DNA of 29,022 nt from Elysia marginata (GCA_019649035.1 BMAT01012884.1:280080-309101); one strand, 5' to 3'; shown: positions 8,301 through 20,383, counted from the first letter of the stretch. Program-made: numbers and translations. The notes: generated from the sequence alone by a model not told the origin.

Positions 8301-11300
8301 CATGGTTGCGTTATGTAAGTGACTATGTGCCAACTTCTATTTACAAATTGCTGTGTTCATCATTACTATGGAAATGTATCTTTAATCTAAGCATTCTGTT
8401 AGGGGCAAATGTGTAGAGTGGATCTGACAGATAAGCAGGAGCTTTGATGTTAGGGCATTTGTAGCAGATTAGGCACATTTTGTGTAAGATGCGGTATTCA
8501 TCAGAGAGCGAGTGCAAGTCCTGTAAAACTAAGGGAATAGTTTTATGATCTCTTAAAGTTCGCGAGATTAATCTAACTTCGCTATAACCGTGAAACTACC
8601 TCTTTCAGGCATTAGTTAATTTTTGCTGTGCATAGTTTGAGCTAATTGCCAAACTTCAGTTGTGCTTAAGCTAAGCGAAAATAAATTCAAAACCAAATTT
8701 AAACTGTTGCTTGCAGCTAAAGCTTTAACCAGTGGTTTTGCCGTTCCTAGGTCTGTGTTAGTTATAAATTAAATTGTCCATGGTATAACGGAGTTCTCAT
8801 TTGCTTTCCGAGAATAGGGAATGAGATTTCAACAAGAGTAGCGGCACTTTCTTGATGTCTCTCCGAGTAAGATTTGATCATTAAGGCTGGCACATGCCGA
8901 TTTACGTTCTAGCGTATTTTTTAGAAAATATTTTGGAGACAATATTATTTGAAAATTAAATGGGATTACCCGCTGCCTTATGAATGCAATCTTTTAAAAT
9001 TTATGAGACAGATTTATTTGGAAGATAAAATTTTTTTTTAGCTCTATAGTTTTTAAGTTCTAGATGTGTCATCGTTTATAAAAGTAAGAAACTTACCAAT
9101 ATGAGACTCTTAAATCTAGGTCTAGATTTCAATAACCACTATAGTAGTTTGGGGTGTTGTGTTTTAGAAAAGGAACGTTACTCTTGTTTTACCTCTAATC
9201 TCATTCCCTGTAGATTTTGAAACAATAAACGTACACAATGTTGTAGTTCGTATAAATGATAGCAACATAAATTCCTTGGATTCGAAAGTTTTCCTTCTGA
9301 GTAATGAGCATTAGAAGGTGAAAGATTTCATATCAAGAAACTTTTAAGCGGTAAATATTTTCAAATCAACATCATCGTTTGGCTAGTCTTTATCTCTTCG
9401 ACCCGCGCTTATGTGCCAAAATAAAAAAAATTCTGCGTAATTTGGAGTTTTATTTCACAAACAGGAAATTCAGAAGTAAGACTAAGAGTAAGAAAATTGG
9501 CATACAATAGAAATTGGCGTTTACAACAGAAACGATGAACGGATAACATGAAAGGAGCAGAGGAATGGGTGGTATTTGGTTTCCATCAATCTTGAAGCAT
9601 ATTGATTATGTACATATTTCAGGATTTCGCATCCCTAAAGCATCGCGTCAGTAATGCAAATAAACATCATCATAATCTGGCTCAGGTCTGTCTTCTGTCA
9701 TTCAGAAGACGCGCGTAAAGATAGTAGCACGCCGATAGCTTTGATAGCAACCCGAAAGACACCACACAGTAGACTTGTCTGAATTTTGCGAGAAATACAT
9801 CAAACGGAAAATAAATGTCAGAAGTACAAACATCTTTGTGTTTAAGATGTATGGCCTTTAAAAATATTAAATAGGCATGCGGGAAAGAACAGGGGGGGGA
9901 GGTGATTGGATAAAAGCTTCCTTTTACATTAATTTTGTTTGTGATAGAAATGTTCTTCCTACACCTCATGTGTTTGAATATTCAATCATTAAGTGTTTAT
10001 GACGATTCCGGATTTTCCTGATTTAAAAAAAAATGAAATGCTACTAAATAGGCTTCGTCAGAAAATGTGAATCCGATTAGCATCGCTATCGATTTCGTTG
10101 TATTTTTTTATGATCTGTTTGTTGACTCTATTTGAGACATTAATAAAGAGCAATTAATAAAACTGTTCTGATCATGACAACTATTGGCGCATCTGAATCA
10201 ACACCTTCACGGCATCCCAAGTGATTGAGACCAGTTGATTGCGATCAAAATGAAAAAATAATAAGACAGGTAAGTTTTCTTGGTGTCTCATTTCAGAAAC
10301 TTCTAAATTTAAAGTGGATCTAATAATTTTTTATATTTTTCACAACAAAATAAGTTCGGATATCCGTCATTCCATATGAAGACGCCCCCGCGCATCTCCT
10401 CAGAAATGGAGACTGGTTTATATCGTTCACTGCTCCTAATTATCATTCTGAGCTAATTGTTAATTCTTTAGTATTCTGTGTCTCCTAAGCTTCACACAGC
10501 TGCCTGGTGGCAGGTGGCGGCATTTGTAACTTCAAAGATAAAAGTGTTACCAATGGAGATGAAAACTGTTTTTCTTTGCCTTGTCCCACAAAAGTTTCTT
10601 TACTGGTGAATTATTCACGTTCGACAGGAAATTAAAGGGGTGTTGACAGAGTGTAAGAGCAGTAAAAGGACATTTTACAAACAAAAATAGGAAAGAGGGC
10701 TTGTCGAAAAATTCAAAGGAAAAAAGAGGCTTAAACGGGAAGAGGGTGAGAACTGGAAGAGATTATTAAAAAGGTCGGGGGGGCAAACTAGGCATGGACT
10801 TACAAAGTACAACATAAAGAAATAAGCCGGTCAATAGTAACCACTCGCTGATGCTACAGTCCAGAGCAAATAGGTAAAGTAACTGCTAAGAAATGTCAGG
10901 ATTACAGGATGAACAATAAGTATGATGGACTCCTTTAGCTTGATCGATATTTATAGTTAACAGTAATAGCAAGAGCTTTTTAAAATTTGTCAAAGCTTCA
11001 AAGTTTGGCTAGTACTATTGAACTGGCTTCCGTTACAAAGATAACTGAACTTTTGCAATGAGTCTACATGCACAAACAATAGTTATCTAGAAAGAGCTCT
11101 TTTTGTGCTTACATAACATATATAAACCAAGATTACTTTAACAACAGCAAAAAATAAAAGTTTCTTATGTAGTTAATAATCACTTATATTTAACACATTT
11201 TTAGTTATCATTTGAAAATAGGAACGTTTGTAACTTGAATATAGCCAATTGTATAACCTTTGTAAGAACAGTAATAGAAAAAAAACATTGGTGTTATTCG

Positions 11301-12500
11301 GTGCACAAAAATACTTAAGCTTTTTTAAAGTTTGAGTTAGCATGTAAATAGAAGAAATAGTCTATTTCAAGATCTTTAGATCTCTAGATTTGCTTTCTCA
11401 CCACTAAGTTGAATTGGTTCACTTTTCACCGCTGTCATCTGTGCTTCATGATATTGTTATAGCCAAGGCGCAAGTGCAACTTTTATATATTTGGAGTGAC
11501 AGAGATTTAGTGTATCGTTCGCTGTGTTTAGGTTAAACATCTAAATTTATGAGTTTTTAACGATCTGTTCAGCAGCTTTTATGTTTTCTTCCGCTGACGT
11601 TGAAACATTCTTCTGTAAACACTAATGCATCTATTGTGCGGTCAATATCAGGTCTTTCGTAGAAGATCACGTAAAATATTAAGTTCGGTCCAATGCTTGC
11701 TGTTTCGATCCTATTCATTGTGAAAGTTGTCAGGGTTAGACACCTATAGACAAAAAAGTGAACGTGCAATACATTCTGTTATCAAACCTTTTACACTGGT
11801 AAACAAAACCATAGCGACTAAACTTTGTTGTTGTTGATTACCGGTGACAGCGTTGAGTTCGGAGGGCATATTTTAATACATTTTGGCTTAGCCGACGCCT
11901 TCAAAAAATCTGACGAGCAGTGACGCACAAAGGTCTCGCTGACCTGAATCAAAAGCGTCTGCTCATAAACTTACAAGGAAGACGCTTTGCTGGTGAGAGA
12001 AGTTGCCAGAATGGATCTCCATAAATCAATTATTTACGGCACGTTCATAAAAAGCTCTCCTTACTTTTTGGGTTGTCTTTATTCTTGATTTTATTTTTTT
12101 TATCTTCCTTGTGTTTTCTCGACACCCTGTGAAAGTACAAGTTTCTCTAATGCCAAGTTTGCTAATATATTTCTTTATGGAGCACTTTCGTCCATTACAC
12201 AAAAAGAAGATATCCATTTGGTTCAGTATTTTCTTTTAACAATCTGACCTCCTCCTACTTACTCTCTTTAGTAATGTTGTGGCGGAATTTTTTTTTAAAC
12301 ATACCATTTAGAGACAATGCCATGTTTCTACTGGACTTTTTCTTGTCCTGAACTTGAGACCTAAACCCCCACTCAAATTTTACGAAAGTGTCTCATAACA
12401 TCAACTAGCCATTTGACTGTTATTTCACTTATAAGTAAATGGAGGTGTTTTTTTTTAAATAAATAGTATTGGTACTTTTACAAACGTATATATTGGTACA
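8301..12500. other. Long unique AT-rich stretch, no gene recognised
   Basis: 4.2 kb without a recognisable gene, RNA or transposon. Small structures seen are an 18-base palindrome AAATCTAG-GT-CTAGATTT at 9112-9129, a hairpin at 9690-9710, and G-runs at 9892-9898 and 10778-10784. The open frames here (9682-9969, 11569-11769 and 12026-12217, all minus) have no recognisable motifs and are probably chance. If genes exist here, they are short exons that I cannot call. Confidence 0.5.
9690..9710. other. Perfect short hairpin
   Basis: GTCTTCTG (9690-9697) pairs with CAGAAGAC (9703-9710) across a 5-base loop. No U-run follows. Its function is unknown and it may be chance. Confidence 0.6.
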
Positions 12501-12518
12501 TCAGAAATGTTTCGTACG

Positions 12519-12756
12519 GAAAAAATCGCAAACGCCATCTTAATCCTTGTTAATAATACCATTTATAACTACGTTTGTGTTATTTTTTTTCCTGGTTTTA
12601 CCTTGTTGTTTGATTTTTTTAATACATGGGCACAGATAAAAAGTGTAGGCGAAAAAAGCGCAAAAGCCATCTTAATCTTTGTTAAAGTTTTAATTCGAAC
12701 TTTAATCGTGTGAACTTTTTTTCCTAGTTTTATGTACTTGGTTAATTTTTCTTAAT
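12519..12756. repeat. Diverged tandem duplication, period 132
   Basis: The segment from 12519 (GAAAAAATCGCAAACGCCAT) recurs from 12651 (GAAAAAAGCGCAAAAGCCAT). Similarity continues through CTTAATCNTTGTTAA and later TTTTTTTCCTRGTTTTA and TTTTTCTTAAT-like blocks, for about 107 bases in each copy. The spacing is exactly 132 bases, so the open frame 12507-12713 carries the repeat in phase (EKIANAILILVNNTI and EKSAKAILIFVKVLI). I regard the frame as incidental, because the middle of each unit is poorly conserved and no start context or domain is evident. Confidence 0.75.
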
Positions 12757-13670
12757 TTTTTGTATCAGCCTCTTTAGGGTAAGTGGCTAGAGCTAGTTCA
12801 AATTAGGACGTTTCTATCCCACTTAGGGCATAGAGTACGGTCGCCAAGTGAATTAGCCCATGTTGGCAATCATTTCCTCAAAGTGTTCTACGCATCTTAA
12901 TGAAGGCCATGAACTTGTTTTTATTTTGTGAAAAGAGCTTGGTGGAGATAAACTTTTAGTAAAAAAACCGAATAACCTTTAAGAATTAGACTTGCCTATT
13001 TAGTTTCTATTCCATGAAAAATACGATACAGAACAAGTGCATCTTTAAGCTGTAAAGAGAAGTTGAAGTATCATTTTGTTGGCGCCAGTCGCAGAGTAGG
13101 AGTTTCAATAACAAAATACTTAGTTCATTTTTAGATCAACACGGGCAAAATCTTCAAAAAATAAAACACGCAAGAAAATACTTACAGATACAATGAGACA
13201 TGTAAATGGGAAAGTAAACACCCCCTTAAATCATTTCAAAGACAAGTTCTCGGAATTTCAAAATTGACAAAATCCATTCTTCGAATGAGTTATGCTTTAA
13301 AGGAATTCTAAGAAAAAAAATTCATATGCGTGCTTCTATACCGTTTTGGGATTTGAGATTCTTTATGAAAAATGGGAAGACGCGAAATTTTCTTCAAAAC
13401 AAAAAAAAATGAGTTGAATCATTTTAAAACTTGAGGTGAAAAAAAAAACTATTCACGTGATGTAAGTAATTAGGCGCCAATTCTGAAGCAGTCTGAATGT
13501 GATGATTTATAGCGTTTTAATTTCTATTACGTCAAGAAGAAGGTGTCTTCTCTTTTTGTCAAAGTAAAAGTTATCGATGCCTTCCGTCTCGCTTGATTTA
13601 CTGGTCTGAGTATTGAAGGTCCGAATAATTATGCAGCCAACAAGGCAACCAGTTAAATGAACTCTGGCCT
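12757..13670. other. AT-rich spacer, nothing recognised
   Basis: Many A-runs (about 13311, 13401 and 13440) and no coding or RNA signature. The minus frame at 13507-13695 runs into the SINE head and is not credible. Confidence 0.5.
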
Positions 13671-13940
13671 GGCGTCCTATTTTGGTGGTAGACACTCAGC
13701 TTCCGGGCCGAGAGGTTCGAGGTTAGAGCCCATGGTTATGCTGGCCGACGTAAAGTCTTTAAGAAAGGATGTTTACCCACATTTTTTTCGCCGTGCACAA
13801 GCGTTCAATGAGTACTCGGCTATAGGCAGTGAATAATCTTGTCAGTGTTAGAGTAATGCGCTCTAATGCTGCTCCTCTTTTAGTTCAGAAGGCCTGTCGA
13901 GGAACCCACGTGAAGCGGTTAAAGCACCAGTGGATTAGGC
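13671..13940 (+). mobile_element. tRNA-derived SINE family A, older copy
   Basis: Aligns by eye with the copy at 17279-17590 from the head (GGCGTC...GGTGGTAGAC against GGCGTC...AGTGGTAGAC). The match continues through the body blocks GAGAGGT, TTNAGAAAGG, TTTACNCACATTT, TTCGCC, CGGCTATAGGCAGTGAA, TCTTGTCAG and TGCTGCTCCTCT to the tail GTGAAGCGGTTAAAGCA. Box B is decayed to GGTTAGAGCCC. About 20 bases present in the other copy between TTCAGAAGG and CCTGTCG are missing here. More diverged than the 17279 copy and probably silent. Confidence 0.85.
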
Positions 13941-13985
13941 CACAGCTATCTAGATAAATCTAGATAAATCTAAATAGCCGTGGTT
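13937..13985. repeat. Imperfect hairpin at the SINE A end
   Basis: CCACAGCTAT near 13941 pairs with ATAGCCGTGG near 13974 with one mismatch. Between them are tandem copies of CTAGATAAAT. It replaces the expected end of the SINE tail (GCGCAATATAAA), so it may be a secondary insertion or a rearranged tail. Confidence 0.6.
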
Positions 13986-14105
13986 AGGCACTTTAAAAAC
14001 GGTCTTTGTTTCTATCTTTGTATTATAAGCTGCAAGTTCTATGGTAATAACGAGTTGACACGCAGTGAGGCGGAACACATTTTTTACAGCATCTCATCAT
14101 TCTGA

Positions 14106-14154
14106 AACTATTTTTATTTCTTATATTTTAATAAAATAAATAATAAAAAATAGT
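14106..14154. repeat. AT-rich near-palindrome
   Basis: AACTATTTTTA at 14106-14116 is mirrored by AAAAAATAGTT at 14145-14154, with a partly self-complementary A/T centre. A possible cruciform of unknown function. Confidence 0.6.
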
Positions 14155-14159
14155 TATTA

Positions 14160-17100
14160 CTTTTCATCGTTTTTCGGTTTGATGATGCGATTCAAATAAA
14201 CTACTAATGATTATGTTTTAGGGAAATAAATCTATGTGTAATAGGGCAGAGCAATTATTTGAATATGTTTCCATGCGTAAAAATGTTTGATTGAAATCGT
14301 GGCAAGCCGCCATTTTTCGATTCGCACAAGCTTTGTTTTGTCAAGGTCTTGTTCTGGGCTTTTACAAAAATTTAATGTACTAGAGCAATTAAAAAACCTT
14401 ATCTATCATAAAGTTGACAAAGATATATCAATCAATGTAGTTTATATTGCAATACTGTGCTCTTATTCTGTCCGGAGCTTATTTGTGTTATAAGAAAATT
14501 ACCAAAAGCACATAACTATATAGGTCTACTACAGAATATGTTTCTAGCACTGCACTGTTCTTGCATCAGGTTAGGGTCTTCTGTCGAGTTTCTGGGGTTT
14601 TTTTTCAAGATTTGAGATGAGGAGGTTTTCTCCAGTACATATTCTCTTGCAGGAACTTTATAACCGTTCTAAACATTTTAATTTATAATGAATCTAAAAG
14701 ATCTGTTGCTGGAAGTCTCTCATTCTGCAGCAAAAGGTATTAACTTTTTGTGTTGCATTGTACGGTGCACTAATTTCGAAATCGAAATCTAAAGTGGATA
14801 ACTAATCGAAAATCTAATGTGTTTGTCTCGTACGTTTTTCGCCTCATTAAGTTTTGTCTCGTCTCATTTCCTTCATGTCCTGAATGTAAACCGTAAAATA
14901 AAACGTTGAGGTGCTAGTTTACAAACACGGTTTTCGGAGCCAAGAATGCTTAATGAGAAACACGTGTTTACAGGTTTCTATCAGAAAGGCTTCTATGCTT
15001 GAAACCGGAGGAAAACAAGATGTTACTCACTCAAAACAACAAACCTCGAACGTGAAATAATTTGTCACTAAATGTAGATTAATTGATTTTAATTATGTGC
15101 AGGTATAGAGAAAGAAAATAAAAAAAAAGTTGTTAGGAGAATTTCCCGAAGGTTGAGATCGAGACATCCTCACTACCAGGCCTTCAAGCCCAAATCTCTC
15201 GTGATCAGGGAAAATGGGTCTGATGTCGGATATTTTTTACTCCAGCAAAGCCTTTTAAAAGTCTGTTTTTCTTCTGCTCTTCTATATTTAACAAAAAAAA
15301 GAGAAATTTTGTAATACCTTTTCTAGAAAGATTGATAATTTCGTGATTTTTTTAACGTTTTAAAATACAACAGAATGTATTCTTCAAAGAAAGAAAGTCT
15401 TGGAGTGTGAACATTGTGGCATTCGACTCATTTGCGCAAACAAACTTGTGCATGAGTAATTATTTTGGTCGATCTTTACTAATTCTTTGTAGAATTAGGA
15501 CAAATAAGCAACAGTTTTTTCTGTAAAATTACTCAGATAGCGTGTTTTTTAAATCATACTAAAAACTGGAAGGCATAGATAAAAACTGATATTTGAGCAC
15601 AAGTTGGGCTTGGTGGCCTGGTTCTGGGAACGTCTCGGCTGAGATGCATTAAACCTAAGACCACCAAACTGAGAAGGCCCCGTCGCCTGTCTAAACAAAC
15701 AAAGCGGTGTATGAGTGTTGCATAGATCTAACTCATTTGAATTTTTTGAACATTTAGGATAAAGTAAAGTTTATGAAGCATTTTTGACATTTTAAATACT
15801 CATTTCAGAATCACAAACAACAGAGTTACAGCGTTCTGCTATAACCTCATATAACTGTATGGTGACTATAAAAGGAAGTAGTTTTTGAATGGCAGGTTTC
15901 GGTATTATTCAACAATTTTAAACAGTTGCATTCCCAATACATAATTTATTTTTCAACAGACTTTTTAAAGTAGCAGTAAAGTTGCAGAATTTAATGCATG
16001 CGTAGAAGTTCACAAAAATTCGATTTCGCAATGTCAGAAAAATCAACGAACGATTTGAACGACAGGGCAACTCCTCCGTGTCTAAAACTTCAATAAATAA
16101 ACTCCTTGCACATCAGTGCGTGTTAAACTGCTCAAGGCGTTGATGAAGTTTATGCAGATTAATCCGGATGGAGCCGTTAGGACAGCAAGTGTTAGCAATT
16201 GCATCACGCCACACCGGGGGGGAGGAATGTAATATAATGCCAGTTGTGGGGAGTTCTGTTTCCGGCGACAGTGTGAGGTGGACACATACAGGGAATTTGG
16301 CATGCAGAAGTTGAAGTGTTCTTAGCCATTACAGCATTGTCCGAGGTTTGAAGAAGTTACGAGTTGAAAAATGTGAGCATGAATTCTCTAGAGCAAGGAC
16401 AGATAAGGGAGGAGATAAATAGGGTTTTACAATTTTGTATTTGCAATAGAGTTGAGGGTTTATGAGTTTGAAAGAATTATTTGGTGTTTTATAGTGCAGA
16501 TGCTGAAAGAATGTTAAAAAGGTATATGGAAAGATGGAAAGACTAATGAATATTTGCTCACATGCACAGACATAGAGACAGAGAGAGAGAAACTAATTTA
16601 CTGTATAATTATGTACTCTCATAATAACAGGACAATTCAAAATAGTATTATTCAAATGGTTATCACTAACACAGATCGTAGTGGTTATTGTTTAGTACGC
16701 AGGTCTCTTTTCATTACTTTTTCCTACTCGGTACTTTTATGGATGCACTATATATATTATACCACAACCACCCCTAAAAATGAAGAAGGAAAAAAACTTT
16801 TGACATTACTCTATTTTATAAGAAAACAAGTTTACTTGATTATTTGAACAGTCCTTAATTGAATGTGCGAGGGTGTTTTAATAGTGAGAGTATCAAGAAT
16901 TTCATGTTGTGAGAATCTTATTGTCGCTACATCATAATTGTCTCACAACTAGTGAAATGAGTTGGATGTCGCAATAATTTTTACTTTTCAAAAATTAGGA
17001 AGTTTGAAAAGGCATTTATCTGAGATTCAAATCATTAAACACTGCCATGAAATAATCCAAAACTACATGTAAAGGAGTTAGAAAGGTTTTTTTTAATATC

Positions 17101-17278
17101 ATATAGAGAAAGAGGGGAAAGTAATGTTAAAATGCGTTTTTTCTCAAAATTAGACTTTCCGTCAACCTACTCATTCGGACAAGCCTTACGCAGTCATGAA
17201 AGACGCTACAAACATTACTTGACTGTGTATTTTTTATTTATGGCTTTAGTTAGGTGTTTGTAATTTCAACACCACGTG
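14160..17278. other. Mostly unique AT-rich DNA, no gene recognised
   Basis: A foldback lies at 15610-15667 (TTGGTGGCCTGGTT against AACCTAAGACCACCAA), with GC-richer sequence to about 15692. Another slightly GC-richer block lies at 16120-16310, where a minus frame (16082-16303) is open for 73 codons without a known motif. The plus frame 16554-16847 (97 codons) is also unrecognised. None is supported as a gene. Confidence 0.45.
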
Positions 17279-17590
17279 TGGCGTCGTGGTGTAGTGGTAG
17301 ACGCTCGGCTTTCGGATCGAGAGGTCCGGGGTTCGAATCCTGCTTTCGGCAGGTCGACGTTTAGTCCTTGAGAAAGGCTATTTACACACATTTCTTCGCC
17401 TCACTTATGCGTTAAACGAGTAGCCGACTATAGGCAGTGAAAGATCTTGTCAGAATGCTAGAGTGATGCGCTTAACTTGCTGCTCCTCTGTGGGTTCAGA
17501 AGGTACTTTGGTTGGGAATGGCCTGTCGGGGAACCCATGTAAAGCGCTTAGAGCACTTTAGTGGATAAGCGCAATATAAAAATTCTCTTT
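17279..17590 (+). mobile_element. tRNA-derived SINE family A, better-preserved copy
   Basis: Box A is TGGTGTAGTGG (17287-17297) and box B is GGTTCGAATCC (17330-17340), both near consensus and 32 bases apart as in a tRNA. The body runs to a tail module at 17541-17580: AAAGCGCTTAGAGCACTTTA, then GTGGATAAGCGCAATATAAA. GCGCTTA (17544-17550) pairs perfectly with TAAGCGC (17566-17572). Tail modules of this type are widespread in SINEs of aquatic animals and are thought to match the 3' end of a partner LINE. The end grades into TTTATT-rich sequence. I found no convincing target-site duplication. Confidence 0.88.
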
Positions 17591-18013
17591 ATTTATTAAT
17601 TCAGAAAGATCGTGAACTTCGATTAGATTAATTCTACGCATTGATAAAGTGGGACAGTGCTTTGGATCATAGCTTACAATAATACGCAACTTAGCCTATA
17701 AAAATATGTGTATGTAAGAGTTAGAATCTTACGTCAAAATAGCATCTCTCAGAATTTCTTTACAGACATTGCAACTAAAAATGTTAATCCTTCATTTTAA
17801 TAAGTATTAGGGGTTTATCTTATCAGAACCATTTTGCGGTTTCTTCCTATTCAGTGTCAATTGAATTTACTTTGTTAACAAAATACGATACGGCCAATAC
17901 TCATATAACTTGGATTACATCTTTTTAAACAGCTTGACGCTTTGGGTTGTTTTTATTATTGTAATGCGATAAAGGTAAATTAAGCTTCAGTCCGTTGAAC
18001 TTGTGAAACAAAG
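17591..18013. other. AT-rich spacer, nothing recognised
   Basis: Sequence between SINE A and the LINE relic. I cannot tell whether its 3' part belongs to the upstream part of the LINE. Confidence 0.4.
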
Positions 18014-19490
18014 AATGTTTCTGCTAAAATAAACGAAAAGAAAGCAGCAGGTCCGGATGGCATGAATGGTAAGTTATTGAAGGTGTGTGCGGACGAATTG
18101 AGCTTTATTTCTAGATGCTTTTTTAACGTGTGTTTATTTTTCATTCAGATTCCGTGATTTGGAAAACTTCAAAAATGATTCCAAATCCCAAAAAAGGACA
18201 AGCCCGCATCAATGAATGTCCTACTTCCCGTAGCTATAACACATATAGTAATCAAATTTTAAGGGAAACTGGTTCTTACTAGACTTAACAAACCTCTGAA
18301 AGCTTTTTAGACCCCTTCCAGTTTGCTTATCAAGCTGAGCGCAGTGCTGAAGATGTTCTTTTAGTTTTTACTTCCATGATTTACAAGCATTTAAAAAAAC
18401 CAAAAAGTTACAGCAGGATTTTATTCGTTAACTTCTCTTACGCTTTCAATACGATAAAACCTCGTCTCCTAATCGACAAAATGGTGCACAAAATGGGTGG
18501 ATTGTAAATTTCCTTTTTACACAAAGATCACAGTTTGTTGTCATCCTAAGGGAATTTCGAAGAAAAGAACAACAAACACTGGAACTCCAAAAGACTGTGT
18601 GCTTCCACCAGTGTTGTTTGCGATCTACACCAACGATTGAAGAAGCTCTTACTCTGACCCACCACTTCTAAAATTTGTAGACGACTCAGCAAGGCCTAAT
18701 AACAGAATGATAAGAAACGCAGCACAGAAAAGAAATAGAATACAATTAGTACTTAGTGTGACGAAAACTACCTTACCTTGAATGTCTCAAAAACAAAAAA
18801 ATTAATAACTTAGTTTAGGAGATCAAAAAGCCAGGTTGATCCTCCAAATATTAAAAATGAAAACGTTGACCAGGTCTCAGATTATATAAATATCTAGGCG
18901 TCTTCATTGACGGCAAGTTAAAAAAAGCTCAAATCAAATCTAAACAAAAAAAATGTTTTTTTTTTAAAGAATTTATGAGAGTTCAAAATTGACAACACAC
19001 TAATCAACCTTTTTTATGAAGGAACAATGAAAAGCATAATAACATTCTCCATTGGAGCATGGGGTGGAAATTGGGTGTAGAGACAGACAAAAAGCAGCTA
19101 GACAAGCAAGCAAGTTGACACACCTCGTAAGCAGTGCGCTAGTTTTAAACCTCTATTAGGAAAGATGCATCCAAAAACTACACTGCATTTAGAACAAACG
19201 AAACCCATCCGTTACATAGTTACGCTAAAAAATCTTATCGCACGAGAAGCAAGTGTCCAACATCATTGAAAACAAAAACAAGAAACACAAAAGATCTTTT
19301 CTGCCGTCTAGTATCAGATTTTACCTCTTACCAAAGAGAATTGAATAGTGAACAAGAGGGAGAACTGAGCCTAACTCTATGTGACAACAGTGCTAACAAA
19401 AGCGTATGCGAATAGAGCCGGTAAACAAAGCATACACCTAAAGGTTTAGTGTAGGTGTGTAGTATGTGTGTTTGTACTTGCCGCTATTAT
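18014..19490 (+). mobile_element. Broken CR1/jockey-type LINE reverse transcriptase
   Basis: Blocks of a non-LTR reverse transcriptase appear in order in shifting plus frames. 18014-18154 has NVSAKINEKKAAGPDGMNGK (RT motif 1, AAGPDG). From 18148 comes DSVIWKTSKMIPNPKKGQAR, and 18310-18504 has DPFQFAYQAERSAEDVLL with RILFVNFSYAFNTI. From 18575 comes GTPKDCVLPPVLFAIYTND, followed by KFVDDSA (FVDD at 18674-18685). 18886-18921 has YKYLGVFIDGKL, about 18998-19070 has LINLFYEGTMKSIITFSIGA, and about 19294-19344 has SFLPSSIRFYLLPK. Several frameshifts and stops break it (TGA 18155, TAG 18280, TAA 18505, TGA 18638, TAG about 19345). No endonuclease domain is seen upstream, which suggests 5' truncation. 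The 3' end is uncertain; TG-rich sequence at 19440-19480 may be its 3' UTR. Confidence 0.85.
18310..18507 (+). pseudogene. Reverse transcriptase palm fragment with Asp-to-Asn change
   Basis: The best-preserved open block of the LINE relic (65 codons before a TAA). The palm motif A, normally F-V-D-F-S, reads FVNFS, with AAC at 18430-18432 in place of the metal-binding Asp codon. Together with the stops, this shows that the copy encodes no active enzyme. The second catalytic motif, FVDD, survives 240 bases downstream in another segment. Confidence 0.8.
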
Positions 19491-20266
19491 TATCTTTTGA
19501 ATTTACAGGCTCTATTTCTGTTGCTATGCAGCCATGCGTATACGCGTAGCCAGCGTGTCTCGGCTCTCTGGCACTCCAAACTCGGTGCTCTTACCCATGA
19601 CTTTGTACGTATACCTTTGATATGAACTCATACCTGAGCGTTGATTAGATTTGTAGCAACGTTATCTTACATTCACTACAATCAAATTCTCTTGCTAAAA
19701 TTTCGTTGACCAAAACAAATGCAAGATTTTACTGATTTTATATTTATACCCGTATAGATCTACATCTTTTATAACATAATGATGATTTTTCATACCAAAC
19801 TCCTAGCTGTAATTTTGTACATGAGATATATAAGTGTAATATGAAAACAGCGTGTATTATTGATATTATATATTGATATATATATATATATGCAACACAA
19901 GATTTTTTCTTTCCATATTTATTTAATTGTTCGAATAATTTTCAGTGTGATAATCAGGGGTATTAAATAGAATGGAGAAGGAGATGGTAAAGCAATAAAG
20001 AAGATGAAGAATTTGAATGAAAGAATGAGACGTCTGTGAAGCAAATCAGATTGAATGTTGCCATTGACTGACTAAGCTCTGAAGTTATTTATGTGCATAA
20101 TTGCTATTTCTAAACATTTTCATGGCTTTGCATGTTAGTGAATGTTGAATTTCAGGTATCGGGTTTATTATTGGTAACTATCGAGAACAAATCTGCACTT
20201 GTTATAAAACCTTGCTAAAAAAAATAAGAAAAATTTAATGTTATTGAGACAGTAAGAGTATAAATA
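19491..20266. other. AT-rich spacer with (TA)n
   Basis: A short (TA)n run lies at about 19866-19890. A slightly GC-richer block at 19500-19600 has no recognised signature. No gene seen. Confidence 0.5.
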
Positions 20267-20323
20267 ACACTACTAAAATTACTACCACTACTACTACTAC
20301 TACTACCACTACTACTACTTCTG

Positions 20324-20367
<44 letters not shown>

Positions 20368-20383
20368 GCTACTACTACTACTA
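20267..20383. repeat. (CTA)n trinucleotide microsatellite
   Basis: More than 30 near-perfect ACT/CTA units with CCA, TTCTG and CTG interruptions. Confidence 0.95.

Noticed and set aside
11880-11960. Third hammerhead candidate (CTGACGAGCAGTGACGC)
   Set aside because: The CUGANGA box is present, but no GAAA box follows a closing stem.
17279-17350. Functional tRNA gene
   Set aside because: The same head and body recur at 13671, and the sequence continues into a SINE tail.
20267-20383. CRISPR-like regular repeat
   Set aside because: It is a plain trinucleotide microsatellite with no repeat-spacer structure. No CRISPR array was seen anywhere in the window.
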